Shown in pieces: positions 1 to 12,236 of a DNA stretch of 64,000 nt. A program made the position numbers and the translations under genes. Numbering within the stretch: the stretch's first letter is position 1; every line of letters starts with the position of its first letter. The stretch covers positions 28,433,028 through 28,497,027 of the forward strand of contig OY744608.1 of NCBI GenBank assembly GCA_963556255.1, in the 5' to 3' direction. Origin of the DNA: Allolobophora icterica. Lineage: Eukaryota > Annelida > Clitellata > Crassiclitellata > Lumbricidae. The notes under the pieces were generated by a model. It was given only the letters and a program-made list of their open reading frames with translations, did not search any database and was not told the origin of the DNA.

Positions 1-456
1 AGCGAGCGAGCGAATGAATGACAAGTGTTAGCAAGGGAGTTGTTGAGTAAGTAAGTGAGTTGCTTTGCATACACGTTAAGTGGATGACTTAAGTCAGTGC
101 CGCCAGCTAAAGGACTTATCAAGGAAGCATGATTTGGCCCATAGTTTAAGTTTCAATGTAGAGTGGCTTAGATCACTCTTTGCACCCGTGCTGAAGTGAT
201 TGCTGTGAATGAACCAATTTACCTCATCAGCTTTTGTCTCAAGACTGAGCCTGACTCTCGAAAATGAGCAAGCTGGCATATTTCAAGACATCTGAAATAC
301 AGGCCTCAATAGCCTATGAACATTGTGATTACAACACTTTAAGACTTTTTCATGTGGAAATACTGTTAACACAAATTCCAAAGATAAAACTGTGGCTATC
401 AAATTGACACCTAGTGGGATGAAGTGGTACTTTAAAGATTTGTGGCATGCACTTAC

Positions 457-1562
457 TGGTTCCATCATCTCAAGAGCTTTCAGTTTGTCTTTGTGATTGG
501 CAAAAGCATAGAGAATAGTCGAAGCCTAAAACAAACAACCTTTTAGCAATGACCCAGGAATAGTTAATCGTGCGATTCAGTTAACATCGATAAGATGCTG
601 ATTAAACTGGCAAAATCTGTCATTGAAAGTACAATGTCACAATGTTGACTGCTGCTAAAATTGTGCACTTGTATCAATGCTCATACTATGTTTCTTGAGT
701 GTTTAAAATAAGTTACTAATCAGTGACATGCGGATCTGGTGTAGATGATAAAAGCATACTCAACATACTGTCTTCGCATCGTCAGAGAATGTCAATTCCT
801 GGTCCAGTGTCATACCGAGTGACACACACCGGCATTGATGCGGGTTGAAAGCGCCGCTGATTTGAGTGGCACTATATAAGTTTTCGGTTACAATTACAAT
901 TATTACAATTACAATTAGAGGAGGAGGAATTTGGAAAGCAAAGCCTAAGTTACACAAGTCTATCTTTTGGAGCTGCCCCACAGTTACCAAGCCAGATCAA
1001 TATGGATTAAGCCAGAGTTGGTTGGATGATATACAAGCTCAAAAGTGCCTCAGATGTCTCAACCAATTATTCGGCTTAGGAGACTGCCTCTGCAGCTTTG
1101 CCATGAATAAATTCCTGAGTGGAGGTAAGAACATCACTTAGGTCTATAGTGTAAAGGATATAAAGCAGAGGACCTAGGACACATAATATTTTAACTATTA
1201 TCTTTATTTTAAAACCCACAGATTATTATTATCACCAAATTATTTGTGACACACAGATCATTATCACCAAGAGTATAATAAAGTATATGTATCACAAGTT
1301 TATGACGACTTCAGTTCAGGTAGAGTAATTATTAATATACGGTTTAATGTGAATAGCCCCTTATCGTATTTCAAATCTTAGAAGCATTCAACTGTGTTGA
1401 ACAATGGTCCTTGAACTTCAATATAACGAAGTTTTGTTCTATCATATTACATAATGAAATTGAAAAAGTGTATCATATAAAAGTTTCATGTACCTGCACA
1501 GGTGAAAAATATCCTCTGGAGGTGAACAGAATGTCAAGCTTCTTTGCTGCCGATCCAGTTTC
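457..1562 (-). CDS. Two internal exons of a DUF4476-like gene (partial)
   Basis: Two minus-strand exons are visible, 1494..1562 and 457..525. Each is 69 nt, starts after a pyrimidine-rich AG, ends before gtacat or gtaagt, and is phase 0 at both ends, so they join cleanly. The upstream exon reads ETGSAAKKLDIL, then FTSRGYFSPVQ; the downstream one reads ASTILYAFANHK, then DKLKALEMMEP. The pattern 'AxKKLxxL...YFxxxQ...F..xKLKALExMxP' resembles the DUF4476 repeat as I remember it. The domain call is tentative and its molecular role is not known to me. The next downstream AG (near 289) would give only Met-Ser-stop, so the true continuation may lie there, beyond the left edge, or on another exon. 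No start exon was found upstream. Confidence 0.55.
752..918. mobile_element. LINE debris: reverse-transcriptase scrap and a 3' tail
   Basis: On the minus strand 752..845 encodes LGMTLDQELTFSDDAKTVC, a typical thumb-region segment of CR1/L2-like reverse transcriptases. From about 846 a plus-strand tail follows: a 'GGCACTATATAAG' box and then repeated attaca units to about 918. The two parts point in opposite directions, so two LINE remnants abut here. Both lie in the intron of the DUF4476-like gene. Confidence 0.6.
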
Positions 1563-2150
1563 CTAGAAACAGAATGTAATGTCATGTAATACAATGAACA
1601 TCCATACACAGCAGCCCATATGGAACCTGCTCAGAAGGCTGTGAACATTACTTCTCTTAGCTTGAGAGATACAAGGAAAAAGCAGTATGATGTGCCTATT
1701 CAAATACAAAATTGCAGTTCAAACTGATTCATTTATACCAACACCACTTCCTGCTCGTAGTATCTTTAAAATAGTTGTAGCCTAGCCTAAGTGTTCCCTT
1801 CACCACAGGCGTAACTTTCTGTTTTCCTGTGATAGTGGTGTCTGGACACCACTAATTTTAAAAGCGGTGGTGACAGTCACCAAACTCACCACCAATTTTT
1901 GTCCCTATGCTGAAATATTTTTTGCAATATGACAGCATTAGTTTAGTTTAAAGCAACTTCAAACAACGACTTTCAGGCCCGCCGAGAGGGAGTCAGAGGG
2001 GCAAATGTCAAGGGGCCTGGCAATTTTTATGGGCCTGGGCCCGCAATCAATTTTGCCCATGACTGCTCTGCCTAGGGGCCCGGAATTTCTCTCGGTGAGC
2101 CTGATGACTCTTAATGGGCCTGAAGACTCTTAATAGTGGTGTATTCTTGA
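1563..2150. other. No gene seen; AT-rich intergenic or intronic DNA
   Basis: No convincing exon was found. At 1840..1900 and again at 3640..3745 there are related phrases (gtggtgtctggacaccac, cac-caactttt), suggesting a diverged dispersed repeat. A G/C-rich patch at 1975..2110 contains 'ggggcccggaattt' and 'gggcctgggcccgc' and may be the end of a DNA transposon. Confidence 0.4.
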
Positions 2151-2154
2151 CTGC

Positions 2155-2720
2155 ATGATGAAGAGAATCAGGGTCACCATGGAGTTGCTGAAAATCGACA
2201 TGAGGAATGTGCAAACATTCAGAGGCACTGGTAAACTGGAACTGCTGGAGAAGAAAGATTGAAGTTTATAAGTGCAACATCCTGGGGTTGTCAAAAATTA
2301 GATGGATGGTGTCTGGAGATATGAATGATGGAGAAATCATCTGTTCTGATGAGGAGAAGGATCACTAAAAAGGTGTGTGTTTTCAGCTAAGCAGAAGGGC
2401 TAGACATGCCTTAATTGGTAACAACCCAGTGAATGCAAGGAACATTGCAGAAAGATTCCAAGGAGCACCTCTGAACATTGCAGTGATCTGTGTCTGTGTA
2501 TCCTATCTCACCAACAATATTCACTTCACATCCGGAAAGAGTGATGGACAAAATCCAAAGCAACAGAAACATGAATTTTGGTACATGCACTAGAATCAAC
2601 AAACCTTAGGTGTTTGGACGAAATAGACCTGATCGAAGGACAAATAAAACCTGCCAGGAAAATGTGGAAATCCTCCACAGAGAAGGGAAAGCTGCAGGAC
2701 TAAAAAATAGAATCAATAAC
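2155..2720 (+). mobile_element. LINE endonuclease remnant
   Basis: In several broken plus-strand frames the sequence matches the endonuclease domain of LINEs often annotated as 'craniofacial development protein 2-like'. Visible pieces are VQTFRGTGKLELLEKK, then LSRRARHALIGNNPVNARN, then AERFQGAPLNIAVICV. Stops and frameshifts (for example around 2260 and 2365) show that it is dead. The longest open stretch is 72 codons at 2375..2593. Confidence 0.7.
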
Positions 2721-2734
2721 ACCAAATCACTGAT

Positions 2735-3169
2735 TTTTCTTCTTCTTCTTTAGTGTTCTGTCCTTAGGCAGGTCCAAGAATCAAACGACGTCACTCTTCT
2801 CTATTTTCTGCCTTTTCCTTAATGTCTTTATATCCCTTATAGTCTGTTTCCTGTATCCATCATCCAGTCCAACATCATATTTCTTGGTCTTCCTTGGTTT
2901 TCTTTCCTTCAATTCTTCCTTCAAGCAAGCACTGTCCTCAGGAGCGAATTTCCACGTAGTGTGTGGCCATTTAGTTAATTTGTCTCCTCTTTATTATATT
3001 GACCATTGTTGACCTCTCCTCTTCCACCAGCTGCAACTCCTTGTTTGTTTTATAATCCCTCCACTTGATCTTGGCCAGTATTCTCCACAGTCACATTTCA
3101 AATACTTCGAGCTTCTCCATTTCTTCCTTTCCAACAGTACATGTCTCCAATCCATATTGCGAAGAACAG
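2735..3169 (-). mobile_element. LINE reverse-transcriptase 3' remnant
   Basis: Minus-strand frames give ETCTVGKEEMEKLEVFEM-like text followed by LAKIKWRDYKTNKELQL and VEEERSTMVNIIK, the C-terminal signature of RTE/R1-type reverse transcriptases. It is frameshifted. A small transposon (3170..3478) interrupts it. Beyond that, 3500..3620 carries a plus-strand scrap (MERKLNFFGHIHRMDN) of the same kind of protein. Confidence 0.6.
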
Positions 3170-3478
3170 TTGGTAAAACCATAGTTTACGTCGCTAAATT
3201 CAACATGTTTTCAGGCCCATAGTTTACATTCATCCAACTTCTAGTTTGACTTTTAATACGAAATATTTTCATTGCTCATCCAACTTCTAGTTTCAGTTAT
3301 ATTTTCATTGATTATCCAGCTTCTAGTTTCAGTAGTATTTTCATCAATAATCCAACTTCTAGTTTTACTATGAAACAGTTTTCATACGCGGTAATAGACT
3401 TAACATCAAAGAATTTAGCAACGTAAAATACGGATTTCCGACCACTATCAATTCAGCAACGTAAACTACGGTTTTACC
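3170..3478. mobile_element. Small TIR transposon, MULE-like, copy 1
   Basis: The ends are inverted repeats: TTGGTAAAACCATAGTTTAC on the left, and GGTAAAACCGTAGTTTACG when the right end is reverse-complemented. The flanks gaagaacag and gaagaaaag look like a 9-bp target duplication with one mismatch. The interior is a minisatellite of about 33-40 bp units, each built on 'atccaacttctagttt' plus 'tattttcat'. The same design recurs at 5833..6478. Confidence 0.6.
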
Positions 3479-4416
3479 GAAGAAAAGGCAAAGAGTTCCA
3501 TCCACCAGAAACATTATATGACAAATAATGGAAAGGAAGCTCAATTTCTTTGGACATATCCATAGAATGGACAATATCACACTGATTAAACAGGTTGTGT
3601 CTGGCATGATCGACATCACCTTTAACTAGAGCGTGTACTCACCTCTAATTTTACCACTACAGCCCTGGACGTCACCACTCTTGTTAAAGCTGACAGTAAC
3701 ATAATGAAGAGAATTGGTCACCACTCACCACCAACTTTTGGAGCAGCTTCTCATAGCCCGTTTATCTTTCCCCTTCCATTATTTACCACAATTCTAAATC
3801 TTCCTTATTCTTTGGTTTGGTATCATGTGGCGACACGAAAATCTAACAACGTTCAGTTGCCTTGAAAAGCGAAGCATTTCTTTAAGAAAAATTCAGAGTC
3901 CATTTGGAGTTTGATTCAGAAATGGACCATTTGATGAAGATCTATAATTGACTGACAATTAAATGCTATTGCCTACTTGGTAAATTCGACACATCAGACG
4001 TTCGAAGTCGCATCGAACCATCGCTTCGTTAGCCATCGTGGTTCCTTTGGTTCCGTCGCCTTCGAACGTAGACAGGCGAAGGGAAGAGGAAACGTCGCCA
4101 ACTTACGCAACGAACTTAAAATTCCAAACTTCTTCTTGGAATCGTTCGGCGAGCGAAGCCGCGTTTATTTCTGTTTCGCTTGACGACGATCAATAATAAG
4201 TGACCTCATGACATCCGCTCGTCTGTTTCCTGGCCTCTGTGTAGGCTAATATATAACTATAGCCAAGATAAAAGATGTGGTGGATTGAAAGTCTGTTTCT
4301 CATACAAAATTGCACTAGAAAACGTTTTAAAATAATATTTTATAGATAACTGATAACTGCTTTAGTACAATGTTAGATAGGCCGAGAATAATTGACCTAA
4401 TTATGCACACTAGGTT

Positions 4417-4708
4417 CAGTGGCGGCGATCTTGTTTGACAGGTGGAGGGGACACTTTAGAAATGATCTGGTCAAAAAAGAGTTTTGACCTGAACTGGACA
4501 AAACAGAGGTAAACAATTTTTTGCGCTCACGCGCGATAAAATTCATTCTCACAAATTTTTCTTCACCTCTAAGAATTGTGGTAAAAGTTGATGACCTTTT
4601 TTGGTGTTTCTTCAAAATTTTGGGGGGGGGGACAAATGTATGGTGTGTCCCCCCACTCTAAAAGGTGGGGGTCTTGTCCCCCTCGAACCCCCGGGATCGC
4701 CGCCTATG
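4417..4708. mobile_element. hAT-type MITE, CAGTGGCGGCGATC family, copy 1
   Basis: It begins CAGTGGCGGCGATC and ends GATCGCCGCC(TATG), giving near-perfect terminal inverted repeats. The interior holds the family hallmarks cttgtttgacaggtg, gatgaccttttttgg, atgtatggtgtgtcc and cttgtccccctcga. It has no transposase. Other copies in this window are at 21906, 26864, about 42714 and 63907. Confidence 0.7.
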
Positions 4709-5697
4709 AGTAGGCCTATATTCAGTAATCAATCACAAGTGCTAATCAAGACCAAAACTATAGACACTTAATATGTGACATTTTTTCTATAGAGACTTCC
4801 TGCAAGAAAGGTGGGCTATAGACTATAGTAGGCCTACAGTACGCAGGCCCAACTCAATCCCGGCATTTTAATTTGAGCTTGGAAGACTGGAACACTCAAT
4901 TTGCAGCAGTGCAACTGGAAGCAACTAGGCTAGCTAGTAGCTACAGCCATTTATCATTAAACGCACTTGTTCACATTATAAGCTTATTGCCATTGGGTTT
5001 ACAAAATGACTGCGAGAGGCGCTCGGTTAGCCACAATGGGTGTGCATAGCGCACTAGCAATAGACATAGGCCTAATAGGCCTATGCATTATTTCTGTATA
5101 GCTATAGGCTGTATACTGCATGTAATATTTTATACAATTATTGTATAGGCGTACGTGGCGCTCGATTTAAATCCATCCTTGTGATACAGAAGTCATTTCG
5201 CGTCATTTAAAGTCAATATTGTCTGACATCATGACCTTCCATTTTGCTAAACAAAAAATTGGCACAGCTGAGCTATTCATCTTGATGAGAAACTTTCAAA
5301 ACAAACGTTTAAGTTTCTTTGGAAGAATTGCCGTCGCAGTAATTATATGGCTGGTGCTAACACGAGGAAATCTGGACACAAATAGATGGCATATATTGTT
5401 TTAAAAATAAATCTAATAGTTATAATATTGATTAACAGCACAGTATAAATAATTACTGTGTTAACAGGACATTTATGAAAGCGCTACAAAATGGTGCAGT
5501 GGTATCAGAAAAGTCATGCTCCGTCGGCTTCGTTAAGCTGGAGCGTCTTTAGAATTAAATGTTTAGAATGTAAAATAACTTTGTGATTCTTATAATAACA
5601 AAGAATTTTCACGTAGAAATGAAATCGATTATTTAATGAGATTCCAGATTTTAGTATTTATAAAACTAATTCGTGTTCTATCAAATACTTCAGAAGC

Positions 5698-8600
5698 ATG
5701 ATGTGTGGAATCACTGTTCAAGTTTTCTTTGCTGTATTATTAATGGATTACTGTGGTAAGTGTGACAAGCTTCATACCGTATACAATCAAGTACAACTTA
5801 TATTTATAACGCGCCTTCATAAAAGGACGCATGGTAAACGTACGCTTTAGCGTATTTAATTATTGGCAGGCTTTCGAAAAAATGAATAGCGTATTTAATT
5901 ATTTCATCCACCTTCCAGCCTCTAGTTTAGTTTAATATTACACATTTTAATCGTTCATCCATCCAGCTTCCAGTTTTAGCTCATTTTCATCGCATATCCA
6001 GCTTCTATTTCAAGTTTTACTATGAAATGTTTTCATCGCTGATCCACGGTAATGATAATTATCGGCGTTAAACGATACAGTTTCATCGCAATTCCAACTC
6101 CTAGTTTCCGTTTATTATGTAATATTTTCATCATTTATCCAACTTCTAGTTTCAATAATATTTTTATCAATCATCCAACTTCTAGTTTGAGTTATATTTT
6201 CATCAGTCATCACAATTGCTGATAACTATCCACTATAACAGTGTACATAATGAACGCACGTAACGTGGAGGATTACCTTCTTTGCACATCCAGCTTCTCG
6301 TTTGATCTCCATTTTCATCGCTAATCCAGCTTCCAGTTTGACTTATATTTTCATCGCAAATCCAACTTCCAGTTTGATTTGTATTTTCATCGCTCATACA
6401 GCTTCCAGTAATTAAATACGCTAAAGCGAACGTGGACATTTCGTCCAATAATTAAATACGCTAAAACGTACGTTTACCAGGACGCATTACAGTTTTTGGA
6501 CTGATCGAGGGGTTCCGCACCCCCACGTTTTAAACAATGTCAATCAATATTTTGTTACTGAGCCTTCCCACGAGCCACAGATCGTTATGTATGCAGGGCT
6601 TAGGCTACTCTCTCCCGCATCTTTCGAGCTGCGGTCTGATTGGAGGCATAACTAGGTCTGGGCATATATCCAGCTTCATGCAGGAGGAATTGCACTGGCT
6701 GCCGATGCACAAACGCATTGAGTATAAGATCCTAATGCTTATCATCGCAGCTTATGCATAAATGCCTTGTGGTCTGTGCTCCATTTTGACTTAGGGAGTT
6801 GTGTGTCTCAGTCTCATCCATTCCTGGCTGAAGATTTCTTTGCTGTGCTGCGCAGGGTGACCTGGTTGTTCCCTCAACCAAAACATCCACAGTACAGCAC
6901 AGAAGCTTTGCTGTGGTTGGTCCAACTTTCTGGAATCGGTTACCTAGCATCTCAAGGCATTAAGCTTCTTGATCTTTCTTCACCTCTATTCTATTAAGTA
7001 TTTATAAACGCTTGAAAACCATTTTGTTCAATCCTGGTTTTCCATCGTTAGTTCGAAAGTGCTTCTGACGAGTTCCTCTGGAAGAGGAGCTAGGTAAATC
7101 TGTGATTACTTTACATTATTTTAAAGATTTGGAGTGGACTGCAGCTTTCTGACCCATGCTGGGGGCAATATTTTCGGGCTAGTCTCCTCTGGCACTGGCA
7201 GTGCTTGCCTGCATTGTGTTAAAATAATAATTATTACTGCTGCCGAGTGGATGCTGCATGGCAAACTTTGGGAAGTTGATCACAGCTGCTACTGTTTACA
7301 GGTACTGTGCTAGGTATGAACATGATTTGGATGGTAAACAGCAGTGCCTGCAGTGTGCATTGTGTCCAGGAATTTAACTTCTTTTTTAGCTCGTTTAAGA
7401 CCTAAGTAAAGACCACTGTGGGAATAGGAGACTTCTTTTAATTTTTTTTACTATATATGTCGTCAATGTGACTGAATTTTTCTTAGAATTCTCTAATGAT
7501 TCTGAGTTACATCACAAGTCATTGGAACTGTTGCACAGCTTTCACTTCTCGTCATGTTATTCCAGAGTGATCCAAAGACCTTTACTTTTCCTTCAAGAAG
7601 CTTTTTAGCCACCATACAATTATTTCTCCAATCTGTAGGCTATGATGTGATGCGAATTCTAGTAAGAGGTCATCCATAAAGGACATCCGCAAAAATAATC
7701 TTCACAACCGCGATGTCATATGTTGAAGACTTAAGAATATGACAGTATTCCGATAATGGCTCCACATGTCATACATATGTTATCATATTCTCACCATATG
7801 TTTAACTTATGGTATTGCAGTTGAATTATTTTGAACTCTATACTCCTCTTTTTTAATTTGGCATAACCTTACTGTGCCCCTTTGTAGAAATCCTATACTC
7901 TAACAATTGCATGTTGAAAAATTTAAATGTAAATGTCCCGTTATGCCTATTTAATCTTAGTTTCAAAATTTATCGGTTTAATTTGTTTGATTACTAGTTT
8001 CTGGGAAGTTTTGTTACCACTGTCGAAGCATCGATGTCAAAGTTGTTGGGTTTCGAAAAGAGCCAATGGCTACGACGCTTGAACGTGGACAAGAGCCTAA
8101 CCAGGTTTACCAGTGCTTCTTTCTGTCCCTACTCATATTATTTTGAAAATAATAGGATTAATTGCAGCATTGTAATAACTGGTTAACTTACTACAATCAT
8201 CAGTTAGAAGGATCCATTAGTGGGAAAAGTTGATACCTGTAAATGTTCCAAAGAAGGAACAATCCTCATTGTTTAGCCTATTAAAGTTCTTGTTTCCACT
8301 TTGTCATGAAAAGTCATCTGTGTAATTTTCAGCAGCATTTACACAATTGCTTTGTTGAATCAATGCTGGGTTTAAAGTCTGTTTTTGTTATTTTGCATTT
8401 TTCTTCATCTCATAAGATTTGATATGGCTCTTATATAATATTATAGTATGTCAAAATCCTTTCTCCTGAATTTTAATGGGTCAAACTTTTTCATTCTAAC
8501 AAGCTGTCAGCAGCTCCCATCAGTCTACTGACTTTTTGTTGAGTGCAGTATTTGTGCTTCTTACAGGACTGTGTTGATCTGAAAATCCCAGGAAACGTGG

Positions 8601-10100
8601 AGAATCAATCTTGTCCCTCTTTGTTGTGCTCAAAAGCACATGTCACATTTGAACTCGCAAAAGAAGGTATCCACAACATGTTTTTTCGTGACCTTCACCA
8701 TATATGACCTCTTGAAGAGGCGCTATATAAATTTTATGATTGATTGATTGATGACCTATACTCAATTTTAAAACTGCCTCTATTACCCCTACCTCCATTG
8801 TCCAATCCAAGCTTGACTACTGTAATTCCTTCCTGAACCTTGAATCCTCTCAAACTAAAGCATGTCTAACTTATTCAAAATTGACTTGCCCAAGCTGTTA
8901 CCAGGACACCCAAGCATTATCATGTCAATCCTATCCTAAAATCACACCAATGGCTTAAAATCCCGAATGCATTCACGTAAAAGTGCTCTCTCTAACCTTA
9001 ACTGCATTACTCGTATACAACGTATTGTTACAAACTCTTCACCATCCAAATCACCATACTCTACCCTATCATCCTATTACCTCACTCTTGCCTGTCCTCC
9101 AGTAACTAGTCATGTTAAGTTCTCCAACTGATCCACATACCGGGGTACTACACTGCACCTCAACTGTGGAGCAATCTACCTCCTGAATCTCACAACTTTT
9201 CTGTTCCTGTCTCACCACTCGCCCACCATCATCTGCCTCAGGCTCCTCTTCCTATCACTCCTCACACTCTCTGTTTAAAACTAAAGTTCCACCTTTTCAA
9301 GAAATCTTATCCTGATCCACCCATTCTGCTGCCTTCGCATTTTGCTGAAACCAAAACACAACATAAGACATCATCTCCTTTGTCTGGTTCTCTTTCTGGT
9401 CTTTCGGCAACCGGACTTTGTTCTTAACTTGGTACCTTAGAACATCCCCTCTGACCTGACGCAGCGCTCCTGAATAAGCTGGTGCAGTGCGCTTAGTTTT
9501 TAAGTAGGGCTTAAGAAATTCCGAGATTACATTTAGTTCAGCATGTGTAGTGAAACTGTTGTGTTACTGTGCAATGTAGTGTAGCTAAGACTGCCTTATA
9601 TCACAACATAATAATTCACTACATTAGTTACATGTTAGATATGTCAGGTTGACACACTGTCTCTACCGCTGCATGCAAGTATACTTCTATGCTGTTTTTT
9701 TGAGCGTATTGTATATAAGCAAATATGTAGTACATGAGTTATATATAATTATATATATAAATATTATATATACGTATATGTACACACACACACACAAATA
9801 CACACACACAAATATTTATGTATAAAGGAAAAAGGAAAAATTATCATTGACAGGCATTTTCATTTATAGAAGAAAAGTATGAGCTGCACTATTTTGAACG
9901 AGCCTGTCTCCGGACTAAAGCAGAAGCTGCCATAGACAACACAGAATCTAGTTCTAAGTGTGACAGTGTTGGGGAGTCATCACCCAACCTTCGAATGGAT
10001 AGCGTATATGAAATGTTGAAATACATTGGTGAAGAACAAAGCTATAAGGTTACACAACAGGGCAGCATGTGCTACTGCAATGACAAACCAAACTGTAATG
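5698..10100 (+). CDS. Secreted three-finger (Ly6/Quiver-like) protein, four exons
   Basis: Exons are 5698..5755, 7998..8104, 8567..8666 and 9870..10100; all three junction phases agree (1, 0, 1). Exon 1 encodes a hydrophobic signal peptide, MMCGITVQVFFAVLLMDYC. Exon 2 opens the domain with KFCYHCRS, a C-x2-C typical of three-finger folds. Exon 3 has DCVDLK and SCPSLLCSK. Exon 4 has ERACLRTK and ends in MCYCNDKPNCN, the closing CxC...CN motif of the family. Ten cysteines lie in the mature part, the usual number. The protein is at least 165 residues. Of known members it looks most like Quiver/Sleepless proteins, small secreted or GPI-anchored modulators, but function is inferred only. A possible last exon at 10383..10402 would add AICTNS and a stop, giving no GPI tail; this is uncertain. 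Intron 1 contains a 646-bp transposon and LINE debris. Confidence 0.75.
5833..6478. mobile_element. MULE-like TIR transposon, copy 2, exact 9-bp TSD
   Basis: It starts GGTAAACGTACGCTTTAGCG and ends with its inverse (CGCTAAAACGTACGTTTACC). It is flanked on both sides by AGGACGCAT (5824..5832 and 6479..6487), an exact 9-bp duplication. The inner core is again a minisatellite of 'atccagcttc(t/c)agttt...tattttcatcg' units, and the terminal motif taaatacgctaaa is repeated inside both ends. It has no coding capacity. It sits in intron 1 of the three-finger gene. Confidence 0.75.
6560..7010 (+). mobile_element. LINE (CR1/L2-like) reverse-transcriptase remnant
   Basis: The plus strand encodes HISSFMQEELHWLPMHKRIE followed by YKILMLII, the common 'LHWLPV..RI.YK' segment near the reverse-transcriptase C-terminus. 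Frames then break. The piece lies in intron 1 of the three-finger gene. Confidence 0.65.
8705..9500 (+). mobile_element. LINE tail and LINE reverse-transcriptase remnant
   Basis: At 8705..8752 a 3' tail reads GGCGCTATATAAATTT followed by (attg)n. From about 8760 a second, broken copy begins with TSIVQSKLDYCNSFLN, a reverse-transcriptase motif, and runs to about 9500 with a degenerate 3' end. Both lie in intron 3 of the three-finger gene. Confidence 0.6.
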
Positions 10101-10614
10101 GTAAAGATATTCACAAAGTTCACCAGTTACTTTTATTGTATACTTCATACCTAATACTTCATGCCTTGTGAGATGGTAATCGTTACGTGATTGAAACGTC
10201 TTGCACAAGTTCTCTTCTGATGAGAATATGTATTAAATGTTATTTCAAATCAATCTTGGCTTAATGTTGTTTTAAAATTCCTGTTACTGAAATTAGTTAA
10301 CTGCCAGATTTCATTAGAAGTATCTGGGAAGATTGCTAATGATGCTCTGATACAAATCTAAATCAGCTACAGAATCTTCCAGCAATCTGTACCAACAGTT
10401 AAAGCAAGAGATGTGTACACTGTAAATATACGTTTACTTTATTAATATTTAATGTATCTGTGATGTTAATTTTTGTAAAGTCAAATTGCTCAATGCTTTT
10501 GAAACTGGCCAAACAATTTGATGCTTGTATTTTCACTGAAAATATTTTAACAGATCAGCTCTCACAAATAAGTTGTGTCACATTTTTATTTAAGATATTA
10601 ATGCAGGTGCATTA

Positions 10615-11168
10615 TACAATACGTGCTAGACCCTGTCCTCCCTCTATCGGATCATGTCAATAGTGTCTCTCGCTCATGCTTCTACTACTTACGTCCATCC
10701 TTAATGCTGCTGCCCATCTTACAGGGGATCATGAAGTTTGCCCACATTTCTTCCTTCATCCCAGACTCCCTTCACTGGCTTCCAGTTCACCAACACATCC
10801 AATTTAAGGTGTTTCCCTCATGCATAACTGTCTTGCTGACTCTGCGCTAATCTCTTTCAGGGCCTTTTGTACTCCGGTTTCCAGTTTACCAGGTCGGGTC
10901 TCCCTCGGGTCATCGGTCCGTGGCCACCTGGTGGTCCCTAGGATACGCACTGCCATGGCCTAGTCTCAGAGTTTTGCTGAACATTGTGGGCCCCTCCAGC
11001 TGGAACCGCTTGTCTCAGGCTCTTAGGGTTGATCTCATCACTCTCACTCCTGCCAAGTTCCACCAGCACCTGAAAACCTTTCTTTTCGTCAATGAAGACA
11101 CTGACCCAGGTTGGGAGCGCCTCTGACTTTAACTGGCGCTATATAAATTCTTAATTACAATTACAATT
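10615..11168 (+). mobile_element. LINE (CR1/L2-like) 3' remnant
   Basis: Two plus-strand open pieces match reverse-transcriptase C-termini: SLHWLPVHQHIQFKVF near 10770, then NIVGPSSWNRLSQALRVD and HQHLKTFLFVNEDTDPG to 11126. The 3' end is TGGCGCTATATAAATTC followed by attaca repeats, the same tail format as other LINE copies in the window. Confidence 0.7.
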
Positions 11169-12000
11169 CCCTTTAAATTGAGCTTTAGCTTTGTTGCGAT
11201 GATGGTTGCGGGATGGTGAAATTAAAACATAAGCCTATGACATAATAGAATTATTGTTACAATAAGAATAATTGAAGTTTTGAACAGCATATAAGTTTGC
11301 CTTAAGCAACTAAGAGTTATATTCAACTTCCAGAAGTGAAATTTGGCACACTTCTGTGCGAGTTTTATTTGTGCACAAAATTCAATTTAAAATGCTAAAT
11401 GACAAAAAGTAATAGCAGAAAACATGAAATCATGTTTGTTCAATAATGTGCGAACAAAGCAAGCATGAACTATTAAGTTTAACAGTGAAGTTGTAATACT
11501 CGTATTACATAACATGATTGTCATATCCTGTCATATCTAACGTATACTATATGATTAAATTTGTGTCTTCTAGAAAATCCTATTTTATTGGTATATATAT
11601 AATTCGGTTGGGCGGCAGAATTTTACAAAAAGTCAAAACAACACATTTTGTATCAAATAGCATGGAATAATAATACGTAATTTACCAGATCAGCGAAAAA
11701 TTTTATGTAGATTTTTATTCAAGTACTCAAAAACTGTTGTTAAGAATAGAATAGACATTATTGAAAACCAAATAATCAGGATATCACATTCGCCACCTAA
11801 AAAAACGCAGACATCGGTGCATGAGCCACTGGTGTCATCTGGTGTTTATAATACCACTTTCCACTACCAGACAAATTAATTCATGATTACCTTATTTTTC
11901 CAGAAAGTGACATCGGTTCATCTAAGTAATAACCTTTCCATTAACTAATAAGCAACTAAAATCCAATTAATGCAAATCATGCAATTATTTTATACAATGT
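11169..12000. other. AT-rich intergenic DNA, nothing recognised
   Basis: No exon, repeat hallmark or RNA gene was recognised here. It lies between the end of the three-finger gene (plus strand) and the end of the F-box gene (minus strand), so it should contain both 3' untranslated regions and their polyadenylation signals. I could not place these with confidence. Confidence 0.4.
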
Positions 12001-12020
12001 AACAATTGAGCTAAATAGAT

Positions 12021-12236
12021 GCAAACATAATAATAATAATCGTCTTTATTAATTCAAACTGACAAGTACGCAGTAAGATTACATTGAAACACGACAGTAC
12101 AATCAAGATCTTAATTAAACAGACGGTTTGGCAGCCATGCAAGGCGCCGCCCTAGAGGGGGTTATGGGTATCGAACCGTGATCTAATGCTCTCCTGGCCA
12201 TGAGTGTTACCATTACTCTATCCCCCTCCCCATACC
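12021..12236 (-). mobile_element. tRNA-derived SINE
   Basis: On the minus strand the head has an A-box-like 'tagagtaatggtaacac' and a B-box-like 'ggttcgatacc' in the right order and spacing for an RNA polymerase III promoter. The body carries ctgcgtacttgtcag and gaattaataaagac, followed by a (tta)n tail. The same body occurs at 18482..18532. It lies just beyond the stop codon of the F-box gene. Confidence 0.65.

Noticed and set aside
225..289. Possible exon reading CLEICQLAHFRESGS
   Set aside because: It has splice-like edges but is out of phase with the exon at 457..525, so I could not attach it to the DUF4476-like gene.
4397..4615. 72-codon minus frame
   Set aside because: It lies inside a MITE and recurs in part in other copies.
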